From Dryas octopetala (Eukaryota > Streptophyta > Magnoliopsida > Rosales > Rosaceae), in assembly GCA_963921425.1 (NCBI GenBank), contig OY992834.1, forward strand, positions 9,655,271 to 9,719,270: a DNA stretch of 64,000 nt, given 5' to 3'. The position numbers were made by a program, and so were the translations under genes. Positions 36,318-47,300 of the stretch are shown here, one piece after another. Each line of letters opens with the position of its first letter. Positions within the stretch are counted from its first letter, which is position 1. Under the pieces are notes generated by a model, which made no database searches, was not told the origin of the DNA, and saw only the letters and a program-made list of their open reading frames with translations.

Positions 36318-36666
36318 GGGGCTTCCAATGATGGATCCCCATCTCTTTATAGGGCCTATATGAGTCGTTTTATATTGGTCCAAATCGTTTATTTTTTACA
36401 TCTTTATTGATAGATCATCTTTATAAAAAAGCAGTCAAATAAAAAATTATTTGTCTATCTAACTTATATCAAACAATTAGACGAATCAAATATTTTTGAT
36501 AAAACTGTCCATTTGTTTGATCAAAGTTAAATAGGTAAATTATTTCCGATTTGACTGAGTTTTTTATAAGAATGATCTATCAATAGAGATGTAAAAAATG
36601 AACGATTTGAATTGACACAAAATGACTCATGTGAGTCCCACAAGGAATCCCTCATTGGAAAGCCCC
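36318..36666. mobile_element. Long-hairpin MITE, about 349 bp
   Basis: The whole element is a near-palindrome. The left arm begins GGGGCTTCCAATGA and the right arm inverted begins GGGGCTTTCCAATGA, and similarity continues for about 160 bp to a short loop near 36480 (for example attttttacatct and attgatagatcat occur in both arms). The exact 12-bp sequence tattatattatg lies at 36304-36315 and 36667-36678, probably the target site, although AT-richness weakens this. No coding capacity. The long arms suggest a Mutator-like or foldback origin. Confidence 0.75.
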
Positions 36667-36783
36667 TATTATATTATGTATATATATATATATATATATA
36701 CACACCATATATATTTTGTTTAATTTTATATCTTATTTTATTATTAGAAGAAGCCCCATTCAAAAAACTATTTTGACCTTTAT

Positions 36784-36788
36784 GTCCC
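36784..36788. repeat. Left target-site duplication (GTCCC) of the LTR element
   Basis: The five bases GTCCC precede the 5' LTR and are repeated exactly at 43480-43484 after the 3' LTR. Confidence 0.93.
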
Positions 36789-37437
36789 TGTTCGTATGAT
36801 TAATCGTCTGGGCATAACGACAAGTCACACAAGGCTTAACATCATGCTGTTTGGGCCTAAGCCCAAAAGACTAAGCCCTTCCTAGGCTCCTAGCCCCTGA
36901 CCTACCAAGCTCCGGCTTCCTAGGCCATGACCTCTTAGGCTCCGGCCTCCTAGGCTCCGGCCTCATAGGCTCCGGCCTCCTAAGCTCCAGCCTCCTAGGC
37001 CCCGACTCGTGTCAACTCACTCGGATCCTCGAGACCGGTGACACGTGGCGCTCCTACAGTGCAAGTCATCACAAGGGACACGTGTCATCACCGGATTGGT
37101 TGACACTCTTCTAAAGGTACTATAAAAGAGGTACCTTCTGGTCACAAAAGAGAGATTCAATCATTATTATACTATTCACTCACTCTGCTCTCAGATCTCT
37201 CTGAACACTGACTTGAGCGTCGGAGGAGCTTTGGCCGGCACCACACCGGTGCTCTTCCCGCTCACTTTTGTGTACTTGCGCAGAGTGCTTTGGATATCAT
37301 TCTCTCTCATTACTCACCAGTCGGACCCAGCTACTCGTTCCTGCCCCACTTCGACGTGTCATCCACTCGGTGGTGGGTCAACGGGCCTACGTGGTTCGAC
37401 TCGACGTTGACTGCTTTACCATTTTTGAGCATCAACA
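36789..37437 (+). repeat. 5' LTR
   Basis: Starts TGTTCGTATG and ends CATCAACA. It contains a tandem of 15-bp units around 36890-37000 built on CTCCGGCCTCCTAGG and a TATAAAAG box near 37121 that should drive element transcription. Confidence 0.93.
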
Positions 37438-37629
37438 GTTTGGCGCCGTCTGTGGGAAAGTTACAACTTTTCCCCATTGAATTCTCTACCCTCAGTTGAG
37501 GTGCAAAAAGCTTCCGAGCTTCCTAGTTTCCGAGCTTCCAAGCTTCCGAGCTTCCGAGCTTCCTAGCTTCCGAGCTTCCGAGTTTCTTAGCTTCCAAGCT
37601 TCCTCGCTTCCAACCTTCCGACCCCTGCA

Positions 37630-40101
37630 ATGTCTGAAGGAGGTCCTATCCTCGAACAAGTCGACAACACCCCGCTGGTTGACAAGCGGGGCAAGAAGAC
37701 TGCCGAATCTGATCAGGAGGAGTACATCCAACGATTGGAGGCTCAGCTCCGACGAACCCAGGAACAGCTCGACCTCCAAAAAGGTGCAACACAGCTGTAT
37801 GAGCAACTCCTCCGCGACAGGGAAGAACATACCACTCCCCGGAGTGGTGAGAGGAGGAACCCCCATGACAGGGACGAACACACCACTCTCCGGAGTGGTG
37901 AGAGGAGGGATCCCCCCCGAAGGGACCAAAATGTTCCGCGCCAATTGGATGTAGGGCAAGGTAGCCATCCGCCCCCAGGTTTCCAAAAGAGACTTATCCA
38001 CCCGGTCAGCCGGGCTCGATCTGGCGAGCATCCTACCTGCTCTGAGGAGTTCCACATTTATCGAGACTGTCGTCATCTGCTCGATGACAACCGCTCTCGG
38101 CGAGAAGAGCAGCGGACAAACCGGGACGAATCCAACCCGCGTCCCCACGACTTGGAGGAAGAGCAGGCTCCTCGTCCCAAGCGACGACGGGGAGAAGAGC
38201 AGGTTCTCTCGGCTGGGCGCCACGCAGAAAATGACACTTTCACAAGTGAACAAGTCGCTGACTCCGGTAATAGCGGCTCTCTTCCACCAGACCAGCTCCA
38301 GCAACTTCTCATGGACATCAGTGAGCACCTGAAAAGAGTGGAGGGAGGAAGTCGGGGTGGGCACCCATCTTTAGAAACAAGGGAGCTGCCTGGACCTTTC
38401 ACAGCTCGCATCCTATCCACTCCTCCGGTTGGCGACGTCCGACCTCCCAAAATCACTCCATACACAGGGAAGGAAGACCCATATGACCACCTCATGAGTT
38501 TCAGATCCGCTCTGGAATCTAAAGGTGCTGATGACATTACGAAGTGTCGAATCTTCCCTTCCACCCTCTCTGGCAGTGCAAGGGACTGGTTCTACCAACT
38601 TCCTCCGGGCTCGGTTGATTGCTTCAACGAGCTCCGAGAGCTTTTCCTAGGCCAGTATATCATCCAGACCGATAGAATCTACACCACGGATGACCTGACT
38701 CGAGTCCGACAGGGCAGCAGGGAGTCCCTCCGGGAATACATTACTCGATTTCAGCTAGAGCGATCTCGGTGTCGCGACTGTGATGAGAAGGTAGCCTTCG
38801 CCGCCTTCAAGGGTGGTCTCCTAGAGGGGGACTTCTTGTTTGAACTCAACCGCCGCAATCCGCGCACCTACAAAGAACTTATGCAAGAGGCCATTGCCTA
38901 TGCTACTGCGGAATTCAAAACATATGGGAAGAAGCCGCCCACCATGGATCGCCCAAGTACCGACCAGGCCATCATAGTGCCACCCCAGCCCAAGCCCTAC
39001 TCAGGTAACCAGCATGGGGGGTCCGGGAAAAAGTTCAGTAAATTCACCAAGAAGCAATTTGGTGATGGTAGAGATGGAGGACAACGAAGGGAGGAAACTT
39101 ATCAGACATCCTACGCCTCCAGGTTCAAAGTCTATACAATTCTCACTGTTACTTATACAGAATTGTATCCTCAGATCAAAGACATACTTCCCAAGCTCCC
39201 ACCCCGCCCACCACAAACACGGTACCGGACCAACAAGAACTTCTTTTGCCTTTATCATAATGACCATGGCCATGACACCGAGGCATGCAGAGCCTTTAAG
39301 GAGGCAATAGAAACTTTGGTACAGGAAGGGAAATTGGATGGTTTTATAGACAAGGAGGCCACCGAGAAGGCCAAGACCGACGGACAACGCCGGGGGCGGG
39401 TCAATACCATCTGTGGGGGCCCGACCCTCGCTGGCAACTCCAACAGAGCTAGGAAGGAATACGCCCGAAGTGCTCAACCATGTCCCGGCGTTATGGCTGT
39501 AGACTTCCACCGTGGCAAAAAGACTTCTAAGCTCGGGTGGTCGCCCATTTCCTTTGCTGAGGAAGAGGAACGTGATTTGATCTTCCCACACGATGACCCT
39601 TTGGTCATTGAGGCCACTATAGCTAATTTTGATGTGGCTCGGATCCTTATCGACTGTGGTAGCTCCGTCAACATCCTCTTCGCCCCAGCCTTCACCGCTC
39701 TTGGAATCGACCAGGAGAGGCTTGACCGGTCGGTCGCTCCTTTACTCAGCTTTTCGGGCGACATGGTCACCCCTCTTGGTGGTATCTACCTTCCCCTCAC
39801 CCTCGGGAGATATCCTTCGTCCGCTACCACAACTACTCAGTTTTTGGTGGTCGACTGCCCCACAGCTTACAATGTCATCCTGGGACGACCGGCCCTTAAC
39901 CAATTGAGGGTTATGATCTCCACTCACTTACTTTTGATCAAGTTCCCGACCCCATGTGGAACGGGGGTAGTCAAAGGCAATCAAGTGTCAGCCAGGTCCT
40001 GCTATATAACTTTAGTCAAGAAGAAAAAAGAGGTCAAGCCCTCTATGGCTGTTTGTGTCTCCAACACCTGCCCTACCCCAGACGCCCTACAAAACCATTG
40101 A
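37630..40101 (+). CDS. gag-protease frame of the Gypsy element
   Basis: An 823-residue frame, part of the LTR element at 36789-43479. It holds a retrotransposon gag capsid-type domain (about residues 270-430, with GSARDWFYQLPP and the following helix-rich block), a Cys/His stretch CLYHNDHGHDTEAC (about 538-551) of the type found in Tat-lineage gag, and a pepsin-like retroviral protease core with the active-site block LIDCGSSVNILF (about 673). An acidic and basic N-terminal segment precedes the capsid region. The role is packaging of element RNA. It has no host function that I can infer. Confidence 0.88.
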   Translation: MSEGGPILEQVDNTPLVDKRGKKTAESDQEEYIQRLEAQLRRTQEQLDLQKGATQLYEQLLRDREEHTTPRSGERRNPHDRDEHTTLRSGERRDPPRRDQNVPRQLDVGQGSHPPPGFQKRLIHPVSRARSGEHPTCSEEFHIYRDCRHLLDDNRSRREEQRTNRDESNPRPHDLEEEQAPRPKRRRGEEQVLSAGRHAENDTFTSEQVADSGNSGSLPPDQLQQLLMDISEHLKRVEGGSRGGHPSLETRELPGPFTARILSTPPVGDVRPPKITPYTGKEDPYDHLMSFRSALESKGADDITKCRIFPSTLSGSARDWFYQLPPGSVDCFNELRELFLGQYIIQTDRIYTTDDLTRVRQGSRESLREYITRFQLERSRCRDCDEKVAFAAFKGGLLEGDFLFELNRRNPRTYKELMQEAIAYATAEFKTYGKKPPTMDRPSTDQAIIVPPQPKPYSGNQHGGSGKKFSKFTKKQFGDGRDGGQRREETYQTSYASRFKVYTILTVTYTELYPQIKDILPKLPPRPPQTRYRTNKNFFCLYHNDHGHDTEACRAFKEAIETLVQEGKLDGFIDKEATEKAKTDGQRRGRVNTICGGPTLAGNSNRARKEYARSAQPCPGVMAVDFHRGKKTSKLGWSPISFAEEEERDLIFPHDDPLVIEATIANFDVARILIDCGSSVNILFAPAFTALGIDQERLDRSVAPLLSFSGDMVTPLGGIYLPLTLGRYPSSATTTTQFLVVDCPTAYNVILGRPALNQLRVMISTHLLLIKFPTPCGTGVVKGNQVSARSCYITLVKKKKEVKPSMAVCVSNTCPTPDALQNH

Positions 40102-40362
40102 GGTCGTCCGTCCAGGCACATACAGGCTCCGCGCCACAACCGGCAAGGAACTCGGCCGCCCTTGGCGCGCCGAGCACCTCCGCTACTTTTACAAGTAGAC
40201 ACATGTTGTACCCCCCGGGGGCTTTTTTCAATTTCATCTATGTTATCGCTTTCATAAATGAGAGTCCTACCACGGACACATTTTTCTTCATTTTCATTCA
40301 AAGTGTTAATTGTCTGTATGGGCCCCCGGGCCATCCGGCATCCGCCCCTACCCATATCCGCC

Positions 40363-40535
40363 CCATGCATTCAAGGGAAGCTAAGTACCATGCATTCAGG
40401 GCGCAGCTATGGCAAATGCATTCAAGGGAACCAAAGTACCATGCATTCAAGGGAAAATCAATATCATGCATTCAAGGAAAACTAAGTACCATGCATTCGA
40501 GAAAATCCCACAATACCATGTATTAAAGGGAAGGG
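40363..40535. repeat. About seven copies of a 25-bp repeat inside the LTR element
   Basis: Units start with catgcattcaagg and are followed by a variable tail (about 25 bp period). They lie in the noncoding part between the protease frame and the 3' LTR. Confidence 0.85.
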
Positions 40536-40833
40536 CATCCTACCCCATAAACGGGTTGGACACCCTCCAAATCATCCAAATATCATAAAGTACAACGGGA
40601 ATAATCAAAAGAGTTTGTAATTTTGTACGGGCTACATCCGACCCGCCATATAACTCAAGCAAAAATAGGGCGATGGTCCGCCCACCCCTGCCCCCGGGCC
40701 ATGTTTGCTTCAAACATTTATTTGGGATCCTCTCCCATGTCATGCTCCCCACCTGTGGATGCTCCATCCCCGGGCTCTTCCCCCTGGGTACCTCCCTCTG
40801 GAACGTTGGCATGTCCATCATTACTGCCAGCCC

Positions 40834-41240
40834 CTAACAGACCACCTGCTTGGCTTGGCTCAGCTCCTCCTCGCACTGCTCCAACTCTTGCCTAGCCTGG
40901 TCTGCCTTCTTCCTGGCCTGCAGTAGCTCGGCCTGCAATGCATTGATTAGGCTTCCTGCCCCGGCTCGAGCCCAGGCTTCCGCCCTGCTCACCACCCAGG
41001 CTTCCGCGCCGCGCACCCACCCAGGCTTCCGCGCTGCTGACACCAGCTTCCTCCGAGCTTTCGCCCCGTGCACCGCCAGCCCCGGCCCAAGCCCAGGCTT
41101 CCGCCCCGCGCACCCACTCAGGCTTCCTCGCCGCGCACCCACTCAGGTTTCCGCGCCCCTGACGCCAGCTCTCTCCGAGCTTCCGCCCAGTGCACCACCA
41201 GCCCCGGCCCGAGCCCAGGCTTCCGCCCCGCACACCTGCC
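40834..41240. repeat. Degenerate GC-rich repeats inside the LTR element
   Basis: The phrase gcccaggcttccgccc and close variants recur many times between about 40960 and 41240. Just before it (40850-40950) the minus strand reads as a heptad-like Gln/Glu/Lys/Ala coiled coil. Part of the element's nonstandard cargo region. Confidence 0.7.
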
Positions 41241-42770
41241 CATCAAAAAAAAAAACAACAAAAATCAAGATGGGAAGTACTCGGAATACCAAGACAACAC
41301 CATGGACATATCAAGATCGCTACTGGTTTCCCACCCCTCATATGTGCTCTTCCACCCCCAAATTTACAACATTCACCCTATCACTTTTCACATGCTCAGC
41401 CACCAACCATTTATCAAAGCCAATATTCAAAAAATCAATTCAAGGGGAAGAGCCATGACAACCCATGCCTTACCAGTCTTCCGCGGCTTCAACAGCTCAG
41501 ACGGGTTCCGACCCACTAATCTTGTTTCCTATGTACCTGGCAAAAAACACAACAATACCCAATAAATTACAAAGTCCAAAATGTAGGCGTGTGGCCTACC
41601 CAGTGCTCGGCAAGGTTCATACCCACCTGCCCCTCCACCTGCCTCTACTCACATTATCCACAAATTCACAAACAGAATTCCAAAGTCCGCCTCAGGCTGG
41701 ACAACCACAGTTGCTCACATTTCTCAATTTTCCAAGGCAAACAACAATTTTCACAAACAAGGAGCTTGACAGGATGTTTGAATTTTTTACCTATAAGTGC
41801 TTCGAACAGCTCCAATTCGAGCTCGGCTTTTGCGCCACCGACCCTGCGTAGTCCGAGCACCCGAGCAGCAAACCGAGCCGAGCACACCACAGCCGCAGCC
41901 ACCAGCTGCTCCCAGCCACACCCGAGCCGAGCAAGGCAGCCCACGCCACCCGCGCCGTGCAGCAAGCTCAACCCAGCAGACCCGCGCTGCCACGCACCTC
42001 CGACCCGAGACACCACTCTCACCCGCGCACCCGAGCTCAGCAGATCCGGCCCGAGCCCACCACCCCGAGCTGCGCCAGAGCAACCCGAGCCCGCCCAGCA
42101 GCTCGCCCGTGCCGATCCGAGCAGCCCGCGCCGAGCACCGTGCACCAGCAGCAATCCGAGCCGAGCCCTCCACTTCAATCCGAGCCACCGCCAAAACCAG
42201 CTCGAGCCTCACCTCCGCCCCGCGCAAAATATCCGGCCCGAGTAGCTTGTGTGAGGTGCTCGCGCCTTCGTTGGGTGTCCCTCCGACCCGATCAGAGCTC
42301 CCCGCCCCGACCGATGGCTCCTCTGCCCCGCGCCGCCGACCCGAGCACCTCACCTCTCCCTCCGACCCGAGCAGCTATCCCCCCGACCCGCCCCCCTTTT
42401 TTCTTCACTGCTATACCCAAGCATATATTCAGTTCTCTAAATAAAAAGGGGGGGGGGGGCAGCTGTATTTGGCTATCTAAAAAAAGAGGGGGGCAGCCTA
42501 TATTCGGTACTTCAAAAAAAAAAAAAAAAAAAAAAGAGGCAGCTCTCTCTCTCTCTCCTCCAATGGTCAAAAAAAAAAAAAAAAGATCTTTCATATGTAA
42601 CCCCCAAGCTTTCCTGCAGTACAGCTTTTCTTGCTAAGGAACTTGGGGGACTTCTAGACAGTAGCTTAAGCAGGAACAAGTGTGTGGTTACTTGTCGTTC
42701 TGCTCGGACTCTTTTGTGTACAAAGTTCCCAACCAAGAAGTATCTTTTGCTCGGAAACTTGGGGGACTTC

Positions 42771-43479
42771 TGTTCGTATGATTAATTGTCTGGGCATAAC
42801 GACAAGTCACACAAGGCTTAACATCATGCTGTTTGGGCCTAAGCCCAAAAGACTAAGCCCTTCCTAGGCTCCTAGCCCCTGACCTACCAAGCTCCGGCTT
42901 CCTAGGCCATGACCTCTTAGGCTCCGGCCTCCTAGGCTCCGGCCTCATAGGCTCCGGCCTCCTAGGCTCCGGCCTCATAGGCTCCGGCCCCATAGGCTCC
43001 GGCCCCATAGGCTCCGGCCTCCTAAGCTCCAGCCTCCTAGGCCCCGACTCGTGTCAACTCACTCGGATCCTCGAGACCGGTGACACGTGGCGCTCCTACA
43101 GTGCAAGTCATCACAAGGGACACGTGTCATCACCGGATTGGTTGACACTCTTCTAAAGGTACTATAAAAGAGGTACCTTCTGGTCACAAAAGAGAGATTC
43201 AATCATTATTATACTATTCACTCACTCTGCTCTCAAATCTCTCTGAACACTGACTTGAGCGTCGGAGGAGCTTTGGCCGGCACCACACCGGTGCTCTTCC
43301 CGCTCACTTTTGTGTACTTGCGCAGGGTGCTTTGGATATCATTCTCTCTCATTACTCACCAGTCGGACCCAGCTACTCGTTCCTGCCCCACTTCGACGTG
43401 TCATCCACTCGGTGGTGGGTCAACGGGCCTACGTGGTTCGACTCGACGTTGACTGCTTTACCATTTTTGAGCATCAATA
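42771..43479 (+). repeat. 3' LTR
   Basis: Matches the 5' LTR apart from about four substitutions and 60 extra bases, which are four more copies of the 15-bp CTCCGGCC unit. It is followed by the target repeat GTCCC. Confidence 0.93.
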
Positions 43480-45568
43480 GTCCCAAAGTGGGAACCAAAA
43501 GTCATCTAGCTAGACTTCAAGTAAAATGACCATTACTTAAGCATGAAACCACCTGTTTAACTGCATCCAAAGTGATCTTTGCATTGCTTTCAAAATCAAT
43601 ATAACTTTAATATGGGTTGAGATCAAACCGAAACACATACTGCCAAATGAAAATAAATCCTGCTCCCCCGCTAAGTTGCCCAAATAGTGGCTGCAGATTC
43701 TGTCTGCATAATACAACCCAAGGAAATGAAAAGCTGTTTCGGGCCTTTCGGCAATTTGCATAGACCAAAGGGTTGCTTCTAAGTAAAAAAAAGCTTATTC
43801 AAAAAGCACCAAGGGGGTTGCAGCCCAAGTACACTGTACACAAGTGGTATATATGCTACAAAAATCATATGTGGAGAACAAAAAATCAAGGGAAGAAAAA
43901 GCAACAAGATCTCCTTTGGAAGCATTCAAATAAAGCAAATTAAAGCTAGCTTTCAAAAAGGTGACTTTGATCCCAACAAGTATGTTTTTTTGTTATATTG
44001 GGTAGTTTTTCTTAGAGTTAATTATACTTACACAAGATGAGGTTTATCTTATTTTCACATACACTTTTTGGGATTTCAACAATTACACGTATATCTCTTG
44101 AGATTTCAAAAACTGTTGCATATAATCCTTTATAGTGAAACGAAAAATGATAAAAAATTATGCAAAAAAATATGCTAAGGGGTTAAATGGCCTAATAAGA
44201 TTACTCAAGTACGGTCCAACATTAATACAAATATTTTTTTTTTTGTGTATTTATTTATTTTTCTCTTGTAGAGGGGTTATATGCAATAGTTTTGAAACAT
44301 CATGGGGTGTATGTGTAATTTTTGAAACTTTAGGGAGTGTATGTGAAAAGATAATAAACTTCATGGGGTGTAAGTGTAAATAACTCTTCTCCATATTATA
44401 ATCAAACTTTGATGTTCCATCTAGTCACATGTATATGCAACTATACTCGTTAGATATGAAATATAAACCCATTTGGGTAGACATTTTGTTACTTTCCAAG
44501 ACCTACAGAGAGTAAGGACCCTTTTTGTGAGTGTCTTGATGGAATTAAAAATGTCCTTGTTATATTTGAATGTGGTCATGTGTCAAGTTAATTCATAGTT
44601 GTGATGCATGTCAAGATCTAGCTAGTTAGCTAGGCATAACTTACCTTTCTATTTTTTATTATCTTGACATGTATCACAACTATGAATTAAGTATTGATCA
44701 ACAATCAAGTTGCACCACACTCATGAATTCTTAACTTATAATAGAAAGCCAAAAAGCAATTATACACTTTGGCATGAAAAACTATTATACTAATTTTTGA
44801 TTAGGTAGAATTGAATGATTGAACAAAAAGTTCAATTAAGACAGTTGGAGTGGAGAAAATAGTTTCCACATCTATTTTAAAAAAAAGTGGAATATGTATT
44901 AGACATTTGTTGTACAAAATAAACCCTTACTTATTAAAGCTATGTTTTTATTTATAAGGAATAGGCTTTTCTCTTTCTGTTTTTTCTCTCCTTTTGCCTT
45001 TTTATAAGTTTCTCAACCCAACACAACAAACAACAACTAAGCAGAATAGTTGGATTGGCCCAACACCACAGTAACAGGAGCCCAATCCAGCAGGCATGCA
45101 TATACAGTTATTTCCAGTTTATCTGCACATTTGATTTGAGCAATGAAATGAAGGTGACAACAATATGGGCCCTGCAGGCCCACTTAAGCAACTAAATAGA
45201 GAAAGTGAGAATAGGGACACCTGTCTGAAAATTCCCCAATTCATGGGAATCATGAACTGAATCAAATAGTCACAACTTATTTTAGTTCATTAGTTGGTAC
45301 AAAACTTAGATTTGGAACACTAGTTTCACAAGAAAAATTCAAAAAAACAAAAAAATTGGACATACTAAATATCCATGAGTTTGTTTGAACACAAGCAACC
45401 TCAAAATCAGCTTACAATCTCAAAGTAATTTGTGAGCAAGTTATACATATATTTGAACAAGATGGGGAGGATGGGTTTGCAATTTGCACCCAATGAAAAA
45501 ATTTGAAGCAACTCTGAAAACCAAGGACCAAGTAAGATGTGGGAAAGTGGGGAAGTAGTGCATTTGAA
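43480..45568. other. Intergenic region between LTR element and WLIM1 gene
   Basis: Contains one hairpin MITE (44014-44386). Otherwise AT-rich sequence without a recognisable gene. Confidence 0.5.
44014..44386. mobile_element. Long-inverted-repeat MITE, about 373 bp
   Basis: The left arm starts AGAGTTAATTATACTTACAC and the right arm inverted starts AGAGTTATTTACACTTACAC. The similarity extends roughly 120 bp into each arm (shared ttcacatacact and tttcaaaa blocks). Direct repeats at the borders are unclear, so the superfamily is not assigned. No coding capacity. Confidence 0.7.
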
Positions 45569-47300
45569 TTAAGATTCTGATTCCTCTGGTGGCTGCTCCT
45601 TAGATTCTGCTTCTGGGGCTGGGGCTGCAGGGGCTTCTGCCTGATCATCAGGAGGTGCTTCAGAAGTTGATGCAGTTTTCCTATGTGCTGCAGCCTGGAG
45701 GACATGGCTGTAGTTCCCTTTCTCCAGGAAGAGCTGAGAGAAGTGGTGCTTGCAGTAGAGGACTCCATCAAGAGCAGCATAGGATGAATGTGTAAGGGGA
45801 CACCCCCCATGAGCACACCTGAAGCATGACTTGTGGTAACTTTCTCCCTCCAGTGTCACCTGTTTAGATTAGTACATACATGCCAGTGATCAGAGAAAAC
45901 AAAAATGACCCAATTTCTCAATCTTTTTCTCTTGCCGGACAGTCTGTCATGTTATCTGGAGTGCACATTCACACATGATTCCACTTTATAAATGTTTCTA
46001 ATTCACAATCTAAGACATGATAATAGATCCAGAACCCCTTGTTCAAATAATTTATTGTACTGAAAAATGTTTACCATACAAGAACAATGGTATATAGCAA
46101 GTGTGTAGCTTATGTTTACACTAATTGTGTCTTCCTGGCTAGCTATACCTTAATGCTCCTAAAAGGATAAGCATGAGATTATGAATATATATATGATGGT
46201 GGAAGAAGAAACAAAATTTCCTTATATTACCAACCTTCTCCAGTGGATAGACTGTCTTTGAGCAAGTTGCACACTTGTCTTGGGTTCCAGAGAACATGGA
46301 AGAGAGCTTGCTGGGGGCCCTATTCTGTAGAACATTATCACAGTTCACATATTACACTATTGCAATTTTAGGAGCTCAAAATACATATAAAATTATAAAT
46401 ATGTATATATGTAGAGTTTTGATCACTATATCATCATTGACCACGAATATCTATAGTTACCAAACCATTCAATCAAAATCCAATGATTGGAATTAATTTC
46501 AAAAAGTAAAATACTTTTATTGGGATTTTGATCGAACAGTTGGTGACGGTCTGAAGGCAAAATTCCATTCGCTGGAATTAATGGTTTCCATAAATTAACA
46601 TGATCAGACTTTCTATAAGGCATGCAAACAAATTCTTAGCATATGCATTTGACAATGAATACACATACCAGTTGTTCATTCTGCTTCTCAGCAGACTCTG
46701 CAATCCGGAAACAACATACTGTTAGCTAAAGGAGGAAGAAAAATAAAAGGTAGCATCTATTAATGTTGTATATTAATTATAAAAAAACAAAATAAAGAGG
46801 ATAGGAAAAAAGGGTCTTACTTTGAAAATTCTTGCTGAAATTCCCAGATTCCTTGAAAAGCTGCTCAAAATGAGGCTTGCAGTAGAGGACTCCATCCATG
46901 GAGGAATAGGTGCTCATCTGTCCAAAATATACATTTCTTCATCATTTGCATATTTGGATGAATAATATCCAACCCAGATTTATGATTTGTTATATACACT
47001 CTACTTTAAAACAACCCAGAAAATGAAAATACATATATCAACAAACCAAGGTAGCTATTGCTAGATATATGACATGTTATTGTTAAACTCTCAATCAGAT
47101 CAATGGTTCAGATTAACAGTCTAGCAACATACAAAGGCAAAAGGTGACGGAAGAAAAATAGATACCGAGAGAAATCCTTTGCAGTGGCTGCATTTGAAGC
47201 AGGATTTATGATAAGGTACTCCTTCAAGGGACAACATATCAACCACATAAACAGTCTTGTCACAAGCCTTGCATTTATCCAGAGTTCCTGTAAATGCCAT
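45569..47300 (-). CDS. WLIM1: WLIM1-type two-LIM-domain protein
   Basis: Actin-bundling and possibly nuclear regulatory LIM protein of plants. Exons 47300-47166, 46917-46821, 46697-46669, 46324-46235 and 45859-45569 give 213 residues. LIM domain 1 has its zinc ligands at C10, C13, H31, C34, C37, C40, C58 and H61. LIM domain 2 starts at C105 and C108, then H126, C129, C132, C137 (the plant CAHGGC variant), C153 and H156. The spacer between domains (about 62-104) is Ser/Asn/Gln-rich. The C-terminal tail (about 175-213) is Ala/Pro/Glu-rich. The start gives MAFTGTLDKCKACDKTVY, the standard beginning of this class. All introns obey GT-AG and phases agree. It is distinguished from pollen-type PLIM proteins only by similarity remembered for WLIM1. 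Confidence 0.95.

Larger units (their letters stand above)
36789..43479 (+). mobile_element. Young Ty3/Gypsy (Tat/Athila-like) LTR element with gag and protease only
   Basis: Fossil, recently inserted, 6.7 kb. Parts: 5' LTR 36789-37437, primer-binding-site-like TGGCGCCGTCTGTGGG from 37440, a leader with short CTTCCGAG repeats (37505-37620), a gag-protease frame (37630-40101), a short stretch after it resembling the tail of Tat/Athila-type integrases, then about 2.6 kb of mostly noncoding, repeat-rich DNA, a purine tract just before the 3' LTR, and the 3' LTR 42771-43479. The flanking GTCCC is a perfect 5-bp target duplication. Reverse transcriptase, RNase H and the integrase body are not recognised, so it is non-autonomous, like TR-GAG or LARD-class elements that rely on relatives. 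The two LTRs differ by about four substitutions over 649 aligned bases plus one repeat-number difference. At usual plant rates this suggests an age of a few hundred thousand years. Confidence 0.9.

Noticed and set aside
37492-38564. Minus-strand frames opposite the gag region
   Set aside because: Shadows of the gag-protease frame with no recognisable domain.
40363-40535. Regularly spaced short repeats that could suggest a CRISPR array
   Set aside because: Plant nuclear context, degenerate units, no spacers of constant length and no cas genes.
41666-42444. Long overlapping GC-rich frames on both strands near the 3' part of the LTR element
   Set aside because: Pro/Ser/Arg or Gly/Ala-rich in all frames because of GC-rich repeats. 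Stop scarcity there is compositional.
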